Assembly: GCF_902168175.1 (NCBI RefSeq)
Contig: NZ_CABHOU010000067.1
Span: 1 to 64,000, forward strand
Source of the DNA: an uncultured Chitinophaga sp.
Lineage (GTDB): Bacteria; Bacteroidota; Bacteroidia; Chitinophagales; Chitinophagaceae
Reading direction: 5' to 3'
Length of the DNA: 64,000 bases
Of the stretch, positions 17,570 to 25,173 are shown one piece after another. Under the pieces are notes generated by a model, which was not told the origin of the DNA, searched no databases, and saw only the letters and a list, made by a program, of their open reading frames with translations. A program made the translations under genes and the position numbers. Each line of letters starts with the position of its first letter. Positions within the stretch are counted from its first letter, which is position 1.

Positions 17570-18700
17570 ATGAAATCAGGTTTTCTATATATACCAATGA
17601 TAGCCGCCATACTAACGGCCGGCTGTACAAAAGACCCGTTCGACCGGAACGTTCATACCAAAATGACGCCGCCACCGCTGGTGACGCCGTTGAATAATAT
17701 GTCTGTTAAGCTGGACAGGGTGAGTAATGCCACCGTGCTGTTCGACTGGGATAAGGCGCAAACCGCCGATTATACACTGTCGTACTACAAACTCCAGATC
17801 GACAAAGAGAGCGGTGACTTTTCGGCACCTTTGTATACCGCGCAAACAGATAGTGGTGGTATCGTGTCGAGGTTACAACTCACACATCAGCAACTGAATA
17901 AAATAGCTGCGAATGCAGGCATCGCGCCCTCTGCCAAAGGTAAACTGAAATGGCGCGTGTATGCTTCCAATGGTGTGGAGCAGGCCCACTCAGCAGAAGT
18001 ACGTGTGATAGAGTTAGAGCGTCCTGCAGGTTCTGCCGGGTATCCTAATGAGGTGTATATTTCGGGATCGGCTACAGAGGCAGGGACCGATATCAGTAAA
18101 GCGATTAAGTTAAAGAAGACGGGAGATGGTGTGTTTGAGATTTACACGTCTTTAACGGCAGGTACCTATCATTTTGTGAATACGCTTACTGGTACGCCGG
18201 AGTCGTACGTGATAGACGGGAATGTAATTGGGGATGCGGCCGAGGCGAACAGTCCGGTCACTACGCCAAAGGTGTACCGGATCGTATTGGATTTTAATAC
18301 GGGCGAAGTGGCTATGGCCGAAATTAAGGCGGTAGGACTTTGGTTCGCGTTCCATAATGCAGTAACGATACCGCTTACTTATGACAAGAGTGGCACCTGG
18401 CAATCGCTGAATACGCCACTGGCATTCGCCAACGCATCGTGGGGTAAAGATGAGCGGTACAAGTTCCAGGTAACGGAGGTGAACATGCAGGGCGTGGAGT
18501 CGGTGAAATACCTGGGTTATTCTGCCAAAAACAGTGATGCCCGGCCTACATCCGGCACTGCCGCTGCTTACTATTACCTGCTGCCAGTAGATAACTCGCA
18601 ATGGGACTATACCTATAAATTGCGGCAGGAATCCACGAAAGCCAATATCTATGTAAAGTTCGGCACCGGCGGGGCTTACACACATGAAATCACTTATTAA
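17570..18700 (+). CDS. SusE/SusF-like surface glycan-binding lipoprotein
   Basis: The 376-residue precursor has lipobox LTAGC (Cys at 19). The N-terminal third (PPPLVTPLNNMSVKL, NATVLFDWDKAQTADYTLSYYKLQIDKESGDF) matches the SusE domain. The rest contains starch-binding-like repeats (EVYISGSATEAGTD and AVGLWFAFHNAVTIPLTYD). Such proteins sit on the outer membrane and hold the polysaccharide near SusC/D. The gene is 28 bases after SusD and 10 bases before GH76, so it is part of the same operon. Binding specificity is not predictable from sequence. Confidence 0.85.
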   Translation: MKSGFLYIPMIAAILTAGCTKDPFDRNVHTKMTPPPLVTPLNNMSVKLDRVSNATVLFDWDKAQTADYTLSYYKLQIDKESGDFSAPLYTAQTDSGGIVSRLQLTHQQLNKIAANAGIAPSAKGKLKWRVYASNGVEQAHSAEVRVIELERPAGSAGYPNEVYISGSATEAGTDISKAIKLKKTGDGVFEIYTSLTAGTYHFVNTLTGTPESYVIDGNVIGDAAEANSPVTTPKVYRIVLDFNTGEVAMAEIKAVGLWFAFHNAVTIPLTYDKSGTWQSLNTPLAFANASWGKDERYKFQVTEVNMQGVESVKYLGYSAKNSDARPTSGTAAAYYYLLPVDNSQWDYTYKLRQESTKANIYVKFGTGGAYTHEITY

Positions 18701-18710
18701 TCCCTTTACC

Positions 18711-19886
18711 ATGAAAGCGAATTGGAGTATTACAGTTATTCTGTTAGCCAGCCTGGTAGCGGGTTGCAGTAAAGAAATCGATCGCGGGTACCCTGATAAA
18801 CAGGAGCCCGCACCGGTTGCTATCGACTACAACTTTGCGCTGGCGGCAGATAGTGGTCAGTTGGCATTAGATAAACAGTTTTGGTCGGCTACAGAGCATT
18901 ATTACCTGCAGAATAACGGCGGCCATACCGGCTTTAACTACTGGTGGAACGCACATGCGGTGGATGTACTGGTAGACGGTTACAATCGTACGGGCAACGC
19001 TGCTTACATTACCCGACTCGACCAGTTACTGGACGGTATGTACAAAAAGAACGGCAATAAGTGGGTGAACAACTTTTATGATGATATGGAATGGCTGGTG
19101 ATTTCGCTGTTACGTGCATACGATGCTACCGGTACCGAAAGTTATAAGACGCTTGCCGAAACATTATGGACAGAAATAAAGAAAGGCTGGACAGGCCTTG
19201 CCGGCGGTGGTATAATGTGGGAGAAGAACTCGCCCGGTTCTAAAAACGCCTGTTCCAACGGGCCTGCGATAATCATTGCCGCCAGGTTGTATAAATTGAA
19301 TGGTAATGCCGATGACCTTGAATGGGCGAAAAAGATCTATAACTGGCAACGGCAGTATCTGATCAATCCGGCTAATGGCACCGTGTACGATGGTACCGGC
19401 GTTACTAATGGCGTAATTACACCCAATACGAATGTGAGTATGGTGCTTACGTATAACCAGGGTACCTGGATGGGCGGGGCGCTGGAACTGTTCCGCGTTA
19501 CCGGTAACCAGGAGTATCTCCGCAACGCCTTACGTACGGCCAACTACGTGGTGAACGATCTCACAAAGTTCTCGCCCAATGGTGTGTTGAAAGGAGAAAA
19601 TACCGGCGATGGCGGCCTGTTTAAAGGCATCTTCATCCGTTATTTAACCCGTATGATCGTGGATGGTAATCTTGATGAGGAAACGAAGAACAGTTATCTT
19701 CAGTACATGGAACGTAACGGTAAAAGTCTTTTCGCTAAAGGTATCCGTAAACCAGAATACATTTTCGATGCAGATTGGCGTAAACAGCCAGCATCAGCCA
19801 CGCTCGACTGCTCCGTGCAGTTGAGCGGCGTGATGTTGTTCGAAGCATTGTGTGAACTGGAGAAAAAGGGGATGATCAAAAAATAG
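18711..19886 (+). CDS. Glycoside hydrolase family 76 (endo-alpha-1,6-mannanase), lipoprotein
   Basis: The 391-residue lipoprotein (lipobox VAGC, Cys at 19) has the (alpha/alpha)6 GH76 signature. Paired catalytic Asp residues lie in NNFYDDMEW (124 and 125), with HTGFNYWWNAHAVDVLVDGY and TYNQGTWMGGALELFRVTG around the cleft. GH76 enzymes cut the alpha-1,6-mannan backbone of yeast and fungal mannan. A surface lipoprotein in a Sus operon would make oligosaccharides for import. An in-frame ATG at 18684 overlaps the preceding gene's end, but the ATG at 18711 gives a standard lipoprotein signal. Confidence 0.93.
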   Translation: MKANWSITVILLASLVAGCSKEIDRGYPDKQEPAPVAIDYNFALAADSGQLALDKQFWSATEHYYLQNNGGHTGFNYWWNAHAVDVLVDGYNRTGNAAYITRLDQLLDGMYKKNGNKWVNNFYDDMEWLVISLLRAYDATGTESYKTLAETLWTEIKKGWTGLAGGGIMWEKNSPGSKNACSNGPAIIIAARLYKLNGNADDLEWAKKIYNWQRQYLINPANGTVYDGTGVTNGVITPNTNVSMVLTYNQGTWMGGALELFRVTGNQEYLRNALRTANYVVNDLTKFSPNGVLKGENTGDGGLFKGIFIRYLTRMIVDGNLDEETKNSYLQYMERNGKSLFAKGIRKPEYIFDADWRKQPASATLDCSVQLSGVMLFEALCELEKKGMIKK

Positions 19887-19892
19887 ACAAGT

Positions 19893-21002
19893 ATGTATAA
19901 ACTCGTGTTTTCGCTATTGCTGTTCGTAAGCGTAACAACGCTGCAGGCGCAGCAACAATTGAAGAAGTTCCCCAAAGGCTTTTCTGCAAAAGATGTGGGA
20001 GATAAGGTAACGAAACGTTTTATCGCCACGCCGCATACCAACTTTGGCAGCCCGAAACCGCCCGGTGATATTACTTATCCCGAGGTATGTGCCTGGCTTG
20101 GAGCTTTACGGTTTGCTGCTGTTACAAAGAATAGTGAATTAACGCAACAGCTGCGCAATCGTTTTGAGCCGATGTTTACCACCGAGCAAAAGCTGGTGCC
20201 GAAAAAAGACCATGTGGACCACAACGTTTTCGGCACCGTACCTTTACAATTGTACGTTCAAACCAAAGAGCCGCGTTACCTAGATATGGGTAAACCTTTT
20301 GCCGATTCGCAGTGGGACTTACCGCAGGCGCCTAAAGAAAGTCATGAGAAATGGTTGTTGATGGGCATGAGCTGGCAAACCCGGTTGTGGATAGATGACA
20401 TGTTCATGATTACGGCGGTCCAGTCGCAGGCTTACCTGGCTACAGGCAACCGCAAGTACATCGACCGTGCCGCAAAGGAAATGGTGATGTACCTCGATTC
20501 TATCCAGCGTCCCAACGGTCTGTTTTATCACGCCCCTGACGTTCCTTACTTCTGGGGCCGCGGTAACGGCTGGATGGCCGCGGGTATGACCGAACTGCTG
20601 CGTAGCCTGCCGGACGACAGTGAATACCGTTCACGTATACTCGAAGGTTACCGTACCATGATGGCGTCGTTAAAGCAGTACCAGTCGCCCGAGGGTATGT
20701 GGCGGCAACTGATAAATGAGCCCTCGTCGTGGCCCGAAAGTTCCTGCACGGGCATGTTTGCCTATGCAATGATTTCCGGTGTGAAGAAAGGATGGCTCGA
20801 TGGGAAAGAATATGGCCCTGTCGCCCGTAAAGCATGGCTCGCACTTGTATCCTACATAAACGAGGATGGAGATGTAAGGGACGTGTGTGAAGGCACGAAC
20901 AAAAAGAACGATAAACAGTACTATCTCGATCGCAAACGCCTTACAGGCGATTTGCACGGACAGGCACCCTTATTATGGTGTGCTACTGCGCTGGCGGAAT
21001 AA
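19893..21002 (+). CDS. Glycoside hydrolase family 88/105 protein (unsaturated uronyl hydrolase-like)
   Basis: The 369-residue precursor has a Sec signal peptide (about 1-19, ending LQA-Q) and an (alpha/alpha)6 barrel. Family motifs include TYPEVCAWLGALRFA, QTRLWIDDMFMITAVQSQAYLATGNRKYIDRA with the catalytic Asp pair near 168-169, FYHAPDVPYFWGRGNGWMAAGM and SSCTGMFAYAMISGVKKGWLD. Family members remove 4,5-unsaturated uronic acids from lyase products. It follows GH76 by 6 bases and is the last gene before the operon terminator. Such an activity is unexpected in a plain alpha-mannan locus. Confidence 0.88.
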   Translation: MYKLVFSLLLFVSVTTLQAQQQLKKFPKGFSAKDVGDKVTKRFIATPHTNFGSPKPPGDITYPEVCAWLGALRFAAVTKNSELTQQLRNRFEPMFTTEQKLVPKKDHVDHNVFGTVPLQLYVQTKEPRYLDMGKPFADSQWDLPQAPKESHEKWLLMGMSWQTRLWIDDMFMITAVQSQAYLATGNRKYIDRAAKEMVMYLDSIQRPNGLFYHAPDVPYFWGRGNGWMAAGMTELLRSLPDDSEYRSRILEGYRTMMASLKQYQSPEGMWRQLINEPSSWPESSCTGMFAYAMISGVKKGWLDGKEYGPVARKAWLALVSYINEDGDVRDVCEGTNKKNDKQYYLDRKRLTGDLHGQAPLLWCATALAE

Positions 21003-21034
21003 AATATTCAAACATTGGTTGAAAAAGAAGGAGC

Positions 21035-21058
21035 GGGGCCGGTTTTATAACCGGCCCC
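21035..21058 (+). terminator. Terminator of the polysaccharide-utilisation operon
   Basis: GGGGCCGGTT (21035-21044) pairs perfectly with AACCGGCCCC (21049-21058) over a 4-base loop, followed by TTTGCTTTG. It closes the sigma-FecR-SusCDE-GH76-GH105 unit. Confidence 0.8.
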
Positions 21059-21109
21059 TTTGCTTTGCAGTGGTAAATGCGTATTTTAACCTAACATATT
21101 GCTTCCACG

Positions 21110-21919
21110 ATGTACAAGATAGTCCTCTTTCTCCTGTTGCCTTTAGCCGCTTTCAGCCAAAAGAAGTCTCCGGCCTTTAACGTAATTGGTTTTTATACCG
21201 GTATTAACGACCGCGCGCATGTGAGCTTTGTACATGAAGCCAATCGCTGGCTGGCAGAGGTGGCAGTAAAGTATAATTTTCATTACGACTCCACCAACAA
21301 CTGGGGCAACATGAACCCCGCTTTCCTTGCCCGTTACCAGGTAGTGTTGTTTTTAGACACCCGCCCCGATTCAGCCGATCAGCGTAAAGCATTTGAGCAG
21401 TATATGGAAAACGGCGGCAGTTGGATAGGATTTCATTTCTCCGCCTTCGCACTCACACCATCGGCCTATCCCCAGAACTGGAACTGGTACCATGAAAAAT
21501 TCCTGGGTGCAGGGCAGTACAAAGGAAATACCTGGCGGCCTACATCCGCAGTGTTGCGGGTAGAAGACAATAAACATCCCGCCATGGAAGCCATTCCCGA
21601 TACTTTCCGCGCTGCGCCCAACGAATGGTACAGCTGGCAGCGTGATTTGCGCAGGAACAAAGATATCCGCATCCTGTTATCGATCGACAGCAGCAGTTTT
21701 CCTTTAGGTACCGGCCCTAAGGAGTGGGAGATATGGCATAGTGGATATTATCCTGTAGTGTGGACGAACAAAAACTACAGGATGCTGTATGTGAACATGG
21801 GGCACAACGATATTGATTATGAAGGCCGTACAAATAAAGAGCTATCGTTCTCCTTCGCTAATGAAATACAGAACCAAATGATATTGAATGCATTAATGTG
21901 GATGGGAAAACGTAAGTAA
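21110..21919 (+). CDS. Secreted ThuA-domain protein
   Basis: The 269-residue protein has a short signal peptide (MYKIVLFLLLPLAAFS) followed by a ThuA-like fold related to class I glutamine amidotransferases. Family signs are VIGFYTGINDRAHVSFVHEANRWL, YQVVLFLDTRPDSADQRKAFEQYMENGGSWIGFHFSAF and the C-terminal RMLYVNMGHNDIDYEG. ThuA proteins are linked to disaccharide use in several bacteria, though the reaction is not settled. It lies just downstream of the glycan operon but beyond its terminator, so it is probably transcribed separately. Confidence 0.87.
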   Translation: MYKIVLFLLLPLAAFSQKKSPAFNVIGFYTGINDRAHVSFVHEANRWLAEVAVKYNFHYDSTNNWGNMNPAFLARYQVVLFLDTRPDSADQRKAFEQYMENGGSWIGFHFSAFALTPSAYPQNWNWYHEKFLGAGQYKGNTWRPTSAVLRVEDNKHPAMEAIPDTFRAAPNEWYSWQRDLRRNKDIRILLSIDSSSFPLGTGPKEWEIWHSGYYPVVWTNKNYRMLYVNMGHNDIDYEGRTNKELSFSFANEIQNQMILNALMWMGKRK

Positions 21920-21929
21920 CAATAATTAG

Positions 21930-21958
21930 AAGGTCATCGTAAACGAAGGCCTTTTTTT
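21930..21958 (+). terminator. Terminator after the ThuA gene
   Basis: AAGGTC (21930-21935) pairs with GGCCTT (21948-21953) with one G-T pair, followed by a run of T bases. It lies 11 bases past the stop. Confidence 0.6.
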
Positions 21959-22160
21959 GGAGCAGACAGCCTCGGATACACGAAAATGCTCCGCCGGTTT
22001 TCATCGAAATAAAACCGGTTATTCCCCGATTACCGCCGCACAGGAAGAAGTCCGGCCATTGCTATTTTATGCGCCTGTTGTTGGGTAATTTGTCGTCTGT
22101 TGAGTGAAACAAAAGAGACAGAAACCCAAATTTCCTACACATTAAAATCCGCATCATTTC

Positions 22161-22835
22161 ATGAAGAATTTTTCTATTAAACTGCTGGTGATATTTTGCC
22201 TTGCAGCTGCAGCATGTACAAAGGAAGGGCCTGTGGGGCCGCAGGGCGAACAAGGCGAACAGGGCGTGCCTGGCGCGCAGGGCCCTGCAGGAGCAAATGG
22301 TACTAACGGCACAAACGGTGCAACTGGCGCAACCGGGGCGCAAGGGCCGGAAGGCAATGCGAATGTAAAAGTGGACAACTTCTCACTCGTTAGTACAGAC
22401 TGGGTATACAATTCTATCTATTGGTTTACCACCACAAATGGGGTGGCACAGGGTCAGATCACAAAATACCATACGCGTAATAATGCGGCTGTCACTAATG
22501 ATATCCTGAACACCGGGATGGTACTGGTGTATTTCCAGTCATCTTCCACCACGGATGCGGCTATTTGGACGCCAATGCCTTTCAGTTGGACGCACAATGC
22601 CGGTTCCGGTTATAGTTACAATTACGCTTACGCAACTGCTGTGGGAAAAGTTACCCTTCATTTTTTCTTTGCGAAGACTGATGCTGCTGCCGCACCACCA
22701 GCAATAAATACATTTGTTGTTCCGCCGTTCCGGGTAAAAATAGTAACGGTAGCCGGCTCGGCGCTTAATGGCCGCACTGCCCCGGTAGATACAAATGATT
22801 ATAAGGCCGTAGCAGCATGGCTGCACCTGGATTAG
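22161..22835 (+). CDS. Collagen-like surface lipoprotein
   Basis: The 224-residue lipoprotein has lipobox AAAC (Cys at 19), followed at once by about 15 Gly-X-Y triplets (residues 23-67), first Pro/Gln/Glu-rich and then Asn/Thr/Ala-rich. The non-collagenous C-terminal domain (about 70-224) is rich in Tyr, Trp, Thr and Phe, with NFSLVSTDWVYNSIYWF and a final Asp. This suggests a short trimeric stalk with a beta-rich head at the cell surface. The repeats are encoded by GGC/GCN-rich tandem codons. Function is unknown. It is monocistronic between ThuA and a convergent gene. Confidence 0.85.
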   Translation: MKNFSIKLLVIFCLAAAACTKEGPVGPQGEQGEQGVPGAQGPAGANGTNGTNGATGATGAQGPEGNANVKVDNFSLVSTDWVYNSIYWFTTTNGVAQGQITKYHTRNNAAVTNDILNTGMVLVYFQSSSTTDAAIWTPMPFSWTHNAGSGYSYNYAYATAVGKVTLHFFFAKTDAAAAPPAINTFVVPPFRVKIVTVAGSALNGRTAPVDTNDYKAVAAWLHLD

Positions 22836-22851
22836 TTTTTTTGGAGTCTAG

Positions 22852-23253
22852 TTATAATGATCGCCTGCGGACCTCGTTCGCAGGCATTTTCTTTTTGCGT
22901 CCTTCTAAAATCAATATGGCGATAGCGCCGCATGTGTAGGCAATCATATCCACCCATTCGAACCGGTTACCGATTAATATGTTAAAGAAACGGGAATGAC
23001 TGAGGCCCAGGTGTTTTACCAGGTTGAAGTACTGTGCAGTTTCCAGTGCATAGGCAAACAGGAGTACGTATACAGTGCCCTTAACGGCGCTTACGTTCAC
23101 AAAACTGCGCAGCAGGCAGTACAACCATATCACTGCCAGGAAATCGCCGAAATAGGGGCGGATAAACTCGTCGTGCATGTACAATGCAATAAGTATCTCG
23201 ATAATCAACAGGGCGAGGGATAGTAAGAAGTACTTTCGGTTAAAACGGAACAT
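22852..23253 (-). CDS. DUF2809 family integral membrane protein
   Basis: The 133-residue protein has four predicted membrane segments: about 8-25 (YFLLSLALLIIEILIALY), 33-50, 60-75 and 100-116 (MIAYTCGAIAILILE). It also has the family motifs FIRPYFGDFLAVIWLYCLLRSF and FEWVDMIAYTCGA. A Lys/Arg-rich tail ends it. The function of DUF2809 is unknown. The 3' end of the gene overlaps the terminator of the convergent gene. Confidence 0.85.
   Translation of the reverse strand: MFRFNRKYFLLSLALLIIEILIALYMHDEFIRPYFGDFLAVIWLYCLLRSFVNVSAVKGTVYVLLFAYALETAQYFNLVKHLGLSHSRFFNILIGNRFEWVDMIAYTCGAIAILILEGRKKKMPANEVRRRSL
22863..22885 (+). terminator. Terminator lying inside the convergent DUF2809 coding end
   Basis: GCCTGCG (22863-22869) pairs with CGCAGGC (22879-22885), followed by ATTTTCTTTTT. 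It should end the collagen-like gene transcript. The same bases encode the last residues (PANEVRRRSL) of the minus-strand gene. Confidence 0.65.
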
Positions 23254-23301
23254 AAAAGATATAGATGAGCAGGTAAGATAATCCTGGTAAAATAAATTTG
23301 T

Positions 23302-23343
23302 GTAACCAAAAGGTTATACTTAGTTTTGAAACCGATTGGTTAC
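23302..23343. promoter_or_regulatory. Twin dyad operator around the SRPBCC promoter
   Basis: Two dyads of the form RTAACC-N4-GGTTAY are present: GTAACC AAAA GGTTAT (23302-23317) and AAACC GATT GGTTAC (23329-23343). Their centres are 26 bp apart. Between them TAGTTTTG (23321-23328) matches the -7 promoter element. A dimeric repressor binding both sites would cover the promoter. Genes for SRPBCC proteins of this type often pair with ArsR-type regulators, but no such gene is in the window. Confidence 0.6.
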
Positions 23344-23375
23344 ATTATGATTCGTCAACAGAAAAACGTATTGAT

Positions 23376-23813
23376 ATGCAACACGAACCGTTAATCGTTG
23401 AAAGGGTGTATGATCATCCTGTACAAAAGGTTTGGACAGCCCTCTCCGACCGGCAGCAAATGAAGCAGTGGTACTTTGATATCGCTGATTTCAAACCCGA
23501 ACTGGGTGCAGAGTTTTCGTTTACAGGGGAAGATGGCGACCTCAAGTTCGTGCACCTTTGCCGTATTACAGCGCTGGAGCCGGGCAAAAAGATTGCTTAC
23601 ACGTGGACGTACGAAAAATATGAAGGGCATTCGGAAGTAACGTTCGAGCTGTTCCCGGAGGGCGATAAAACCCGTTTGCGGCTTACGCACACCGGACTGG
23701 AAAGTTTCCCGGATGCCAAATCGTTCCGCAGAGAAAGCTTCCAGGGTGGCTGGAATTACATCATAAACGAATCGTTAACGAAGTTCCTCGACGGCGCACC
23801 TGCTACCGCCTGA
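23376..23813 (+). CDS. SRPBCC / AHSA1-domain protein
   Basis: The 145-residue protein has the AHSA1 START-like fold: LIVERVYDHPVQKVWTALSD, MKQWYFDIADFKPELGAEFSFTG, CRITALEPGKKIAYTWTYEKYEGHSEVTFELFPEGDKTRLRLTHTGLESF and the closing FQGGWNYIINESLTKFL. Such proteins bind small hydrophobic ligands in a cytoplasmic pocket. The frame is open from 23298, but those codons span the promoter, so the ATG at 23376 is used. Its last 11 bases overlap the end of the convergent M23 peptidase gene. Confidence 0.88.
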   Translation: MQHEPLIVERVYDHPVQKVWTALSDRQQMKQWYFDIADFKPELGAEFSFTGEDGDLKFVHLCRITALEPGKKIAYTWTYEKYEGHSEVTFELFPEGDKTRLRLTHTGLESFPDAKSFRRESFQGGWNYIINESLTKFLDGAPATA

Positions 23814-25110
23814 TCCAGCCTTCGTTTGTTTCGTGGCGAACGTAGTCGTAGTCGTTATAAACGGCGAGTACGGCTACTTTCGTTCCTGAGGGAAGTTGTG
23901 TAATACGCGGGGCCAGTGAGTCTGGTGCATTTAAAAGTGACCTGTTGTTTTTAAGTTCCAGTTGTTTCAGCGGTGCGTTTAAAGATGTTACCTGGCTGCT
24001 GTTTACATAACCAGTTGTATTATCGGGCAACGTAACTCTGTAATAGCCTGCCATCGCAGCTTCTACCCGCAGCAAAGTGTGTAGCGTACTACTGCGTTGC
24101 GCGGTATCTTTCGTAGGTGCGGCGTACACAGGTGTTTTGGCTTGTTTGGTGCGAACCTGCCTGGCTACCGCTTCGCGGTTAGTAATTGCAGGAGGGCTTT
24201 TTACTGATGGGTTTACAAAAGGAAATGGATCTATAGCGCCACCCATGGTGTATATTCCAAAGTGCAGGTGAGGGGCAGTGGATTTTGCGTTACCTGTTTT
24301 CCCCATCAACCCTACTACATCCCCTTGTTTAACTTCCTGACCGGGCCGAACCAGTTGTTCATTTAAATGCGCATAATAAATGTGATAAGGTTTGCCTTCA
24401 GGCCGCAGCCATACCACTTTTCCGCCCAGCTTCGTTTCTTCAACCCTGCTGATCGTGCCCGGTGCTACCGCCAGTAATGGTGTTTCCATTTTACCGAAGA
24501 TGTCAATGCCTTCGTGCCTGCGGGCACCCGCATCCCTGTCGGATCCCCAAAAGCTGCCAACGCTGCTGCGAGTACCGCCCTGCACCGGAAAGGCCAGCGA
24601 AGGGCCGGTGGTAATGCTAATGCTGTACTCACCGCTGACGAGCAGCTCGGGTTGTAATCGTACAATAAGCGTCTGGCTGCTGTTTACATCGTATTCGATA
24701 CCGCCGGTGGTAGTGTCTGCCACGGCTAATATCTTTTGCTGTCCATCATTACGCCTTTCCCAGAGGTCGAGGTACATGGTGGTTTGGGGATTACTTTTAG
24801 CCGTAAGACTGATCCTCAGCTTTTCGCCGGTGCGTACATTAAAAGTTAAACCAAGCGCCGTTGGCCGCTCGGCCGCAAAATATCCCTCCTCACTATAAGG
24901 AATGACTACTGGAACAGGTTGTGCGAGACTTTTAGCAGCGGCGGATTTCCACATGCTGCCCAGGGCGGTTTGTGCCAGTCCTGCATCGGTAATACGCTGG
25001 CTGTAAATTTCATGTGGCGTTCTTTTGCCGAATATCCCTGCGGAGGGGCTTTTACAACTGCTCCAGCCGACGCAGAGGATAAAAGCGGCTAATAGTATAC
25101 GAGCGTTCAT
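23803..25110 (-). CDS. M23-family metallopeptidase (lipoprotein with SH3-like tail)
   Basis: The 435-residue precursor has a lipobox-like WSSC (Cys at 19). The peptidase domain at about 190-300 has zinc ligands His199 and Asp203 in RRHEGIDIFG, and His281/His283 in APHLHFGIY, as in LytM/lysostaphin endopeptidases that cut peptidoglycan peptides. An upstream beta-rich region (about 85-170) and two C-terminal SH3-like segments (GYYRVTLPDNTTGYVNSSQV and the final DYDYVRHETNEGWIRR) flank it. All metal ligands are present, so it is likely active. The ATG at 25110 is chosen over one five codons earlier. Confidence 0.9.
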   Translation of the reverse strand: MNARILLAAFILCVGWSSCKSPSAGIFGKRTPHEIYSQRITDAGLAQTALGSMWKSAAAKSLAQPVPVVIPYSEEGYFAAERPTALGLTFNVRTGEKLRISLTAKSNPQTTMYLDLWERRNDGQQKILAVADTTTGGIEYDVNSSQTLIVRLQPELLVSGEYSISITTGPSLAFPVQGGTRSSVGSFWGSDRDAGARRHEGIDIFGKMETPLLAVAPGTISRVEETKLGGKVVWLRPEGKPYHIYYAHLNEQLVRPGQEVKQGDVVGLMGKTGNAKSTAPHLHFGIYTMGGAIDPFPFVNPSVKSPPAITNREAVARQVRTKQAKTPVYAAPTKDTAQRSSTLHTLLRVEAAMAGYYRVTLPDNTTGYVNSSQVTSLNAPLKQLELKNNRSLLNAPDSLAPRITQLPSGTKVAVLAVYNDYDYVRHETNEGWIRR

Positions 25111-25127
25111 ACAGCTATAGTACAAAA

Positions 25128-25156
25128 AAAGGGCCGCCCGTACGGAGCAGCCCTTT
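25128..25156 (-). terminator. Terminator of the GH125-GH97 operon
   Basis: On the minus strand AAAGGGC, a GC-rich middle and GCCCTTT form a stem (25128-25134 with 25150-25156) followed by a T-run. It lies 17 bases past the GH97 stop and just upstream of the M23 gene. Confidence 0.75.
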
Positions 25157-25173
25157 ACTATATTTTAACCTGA

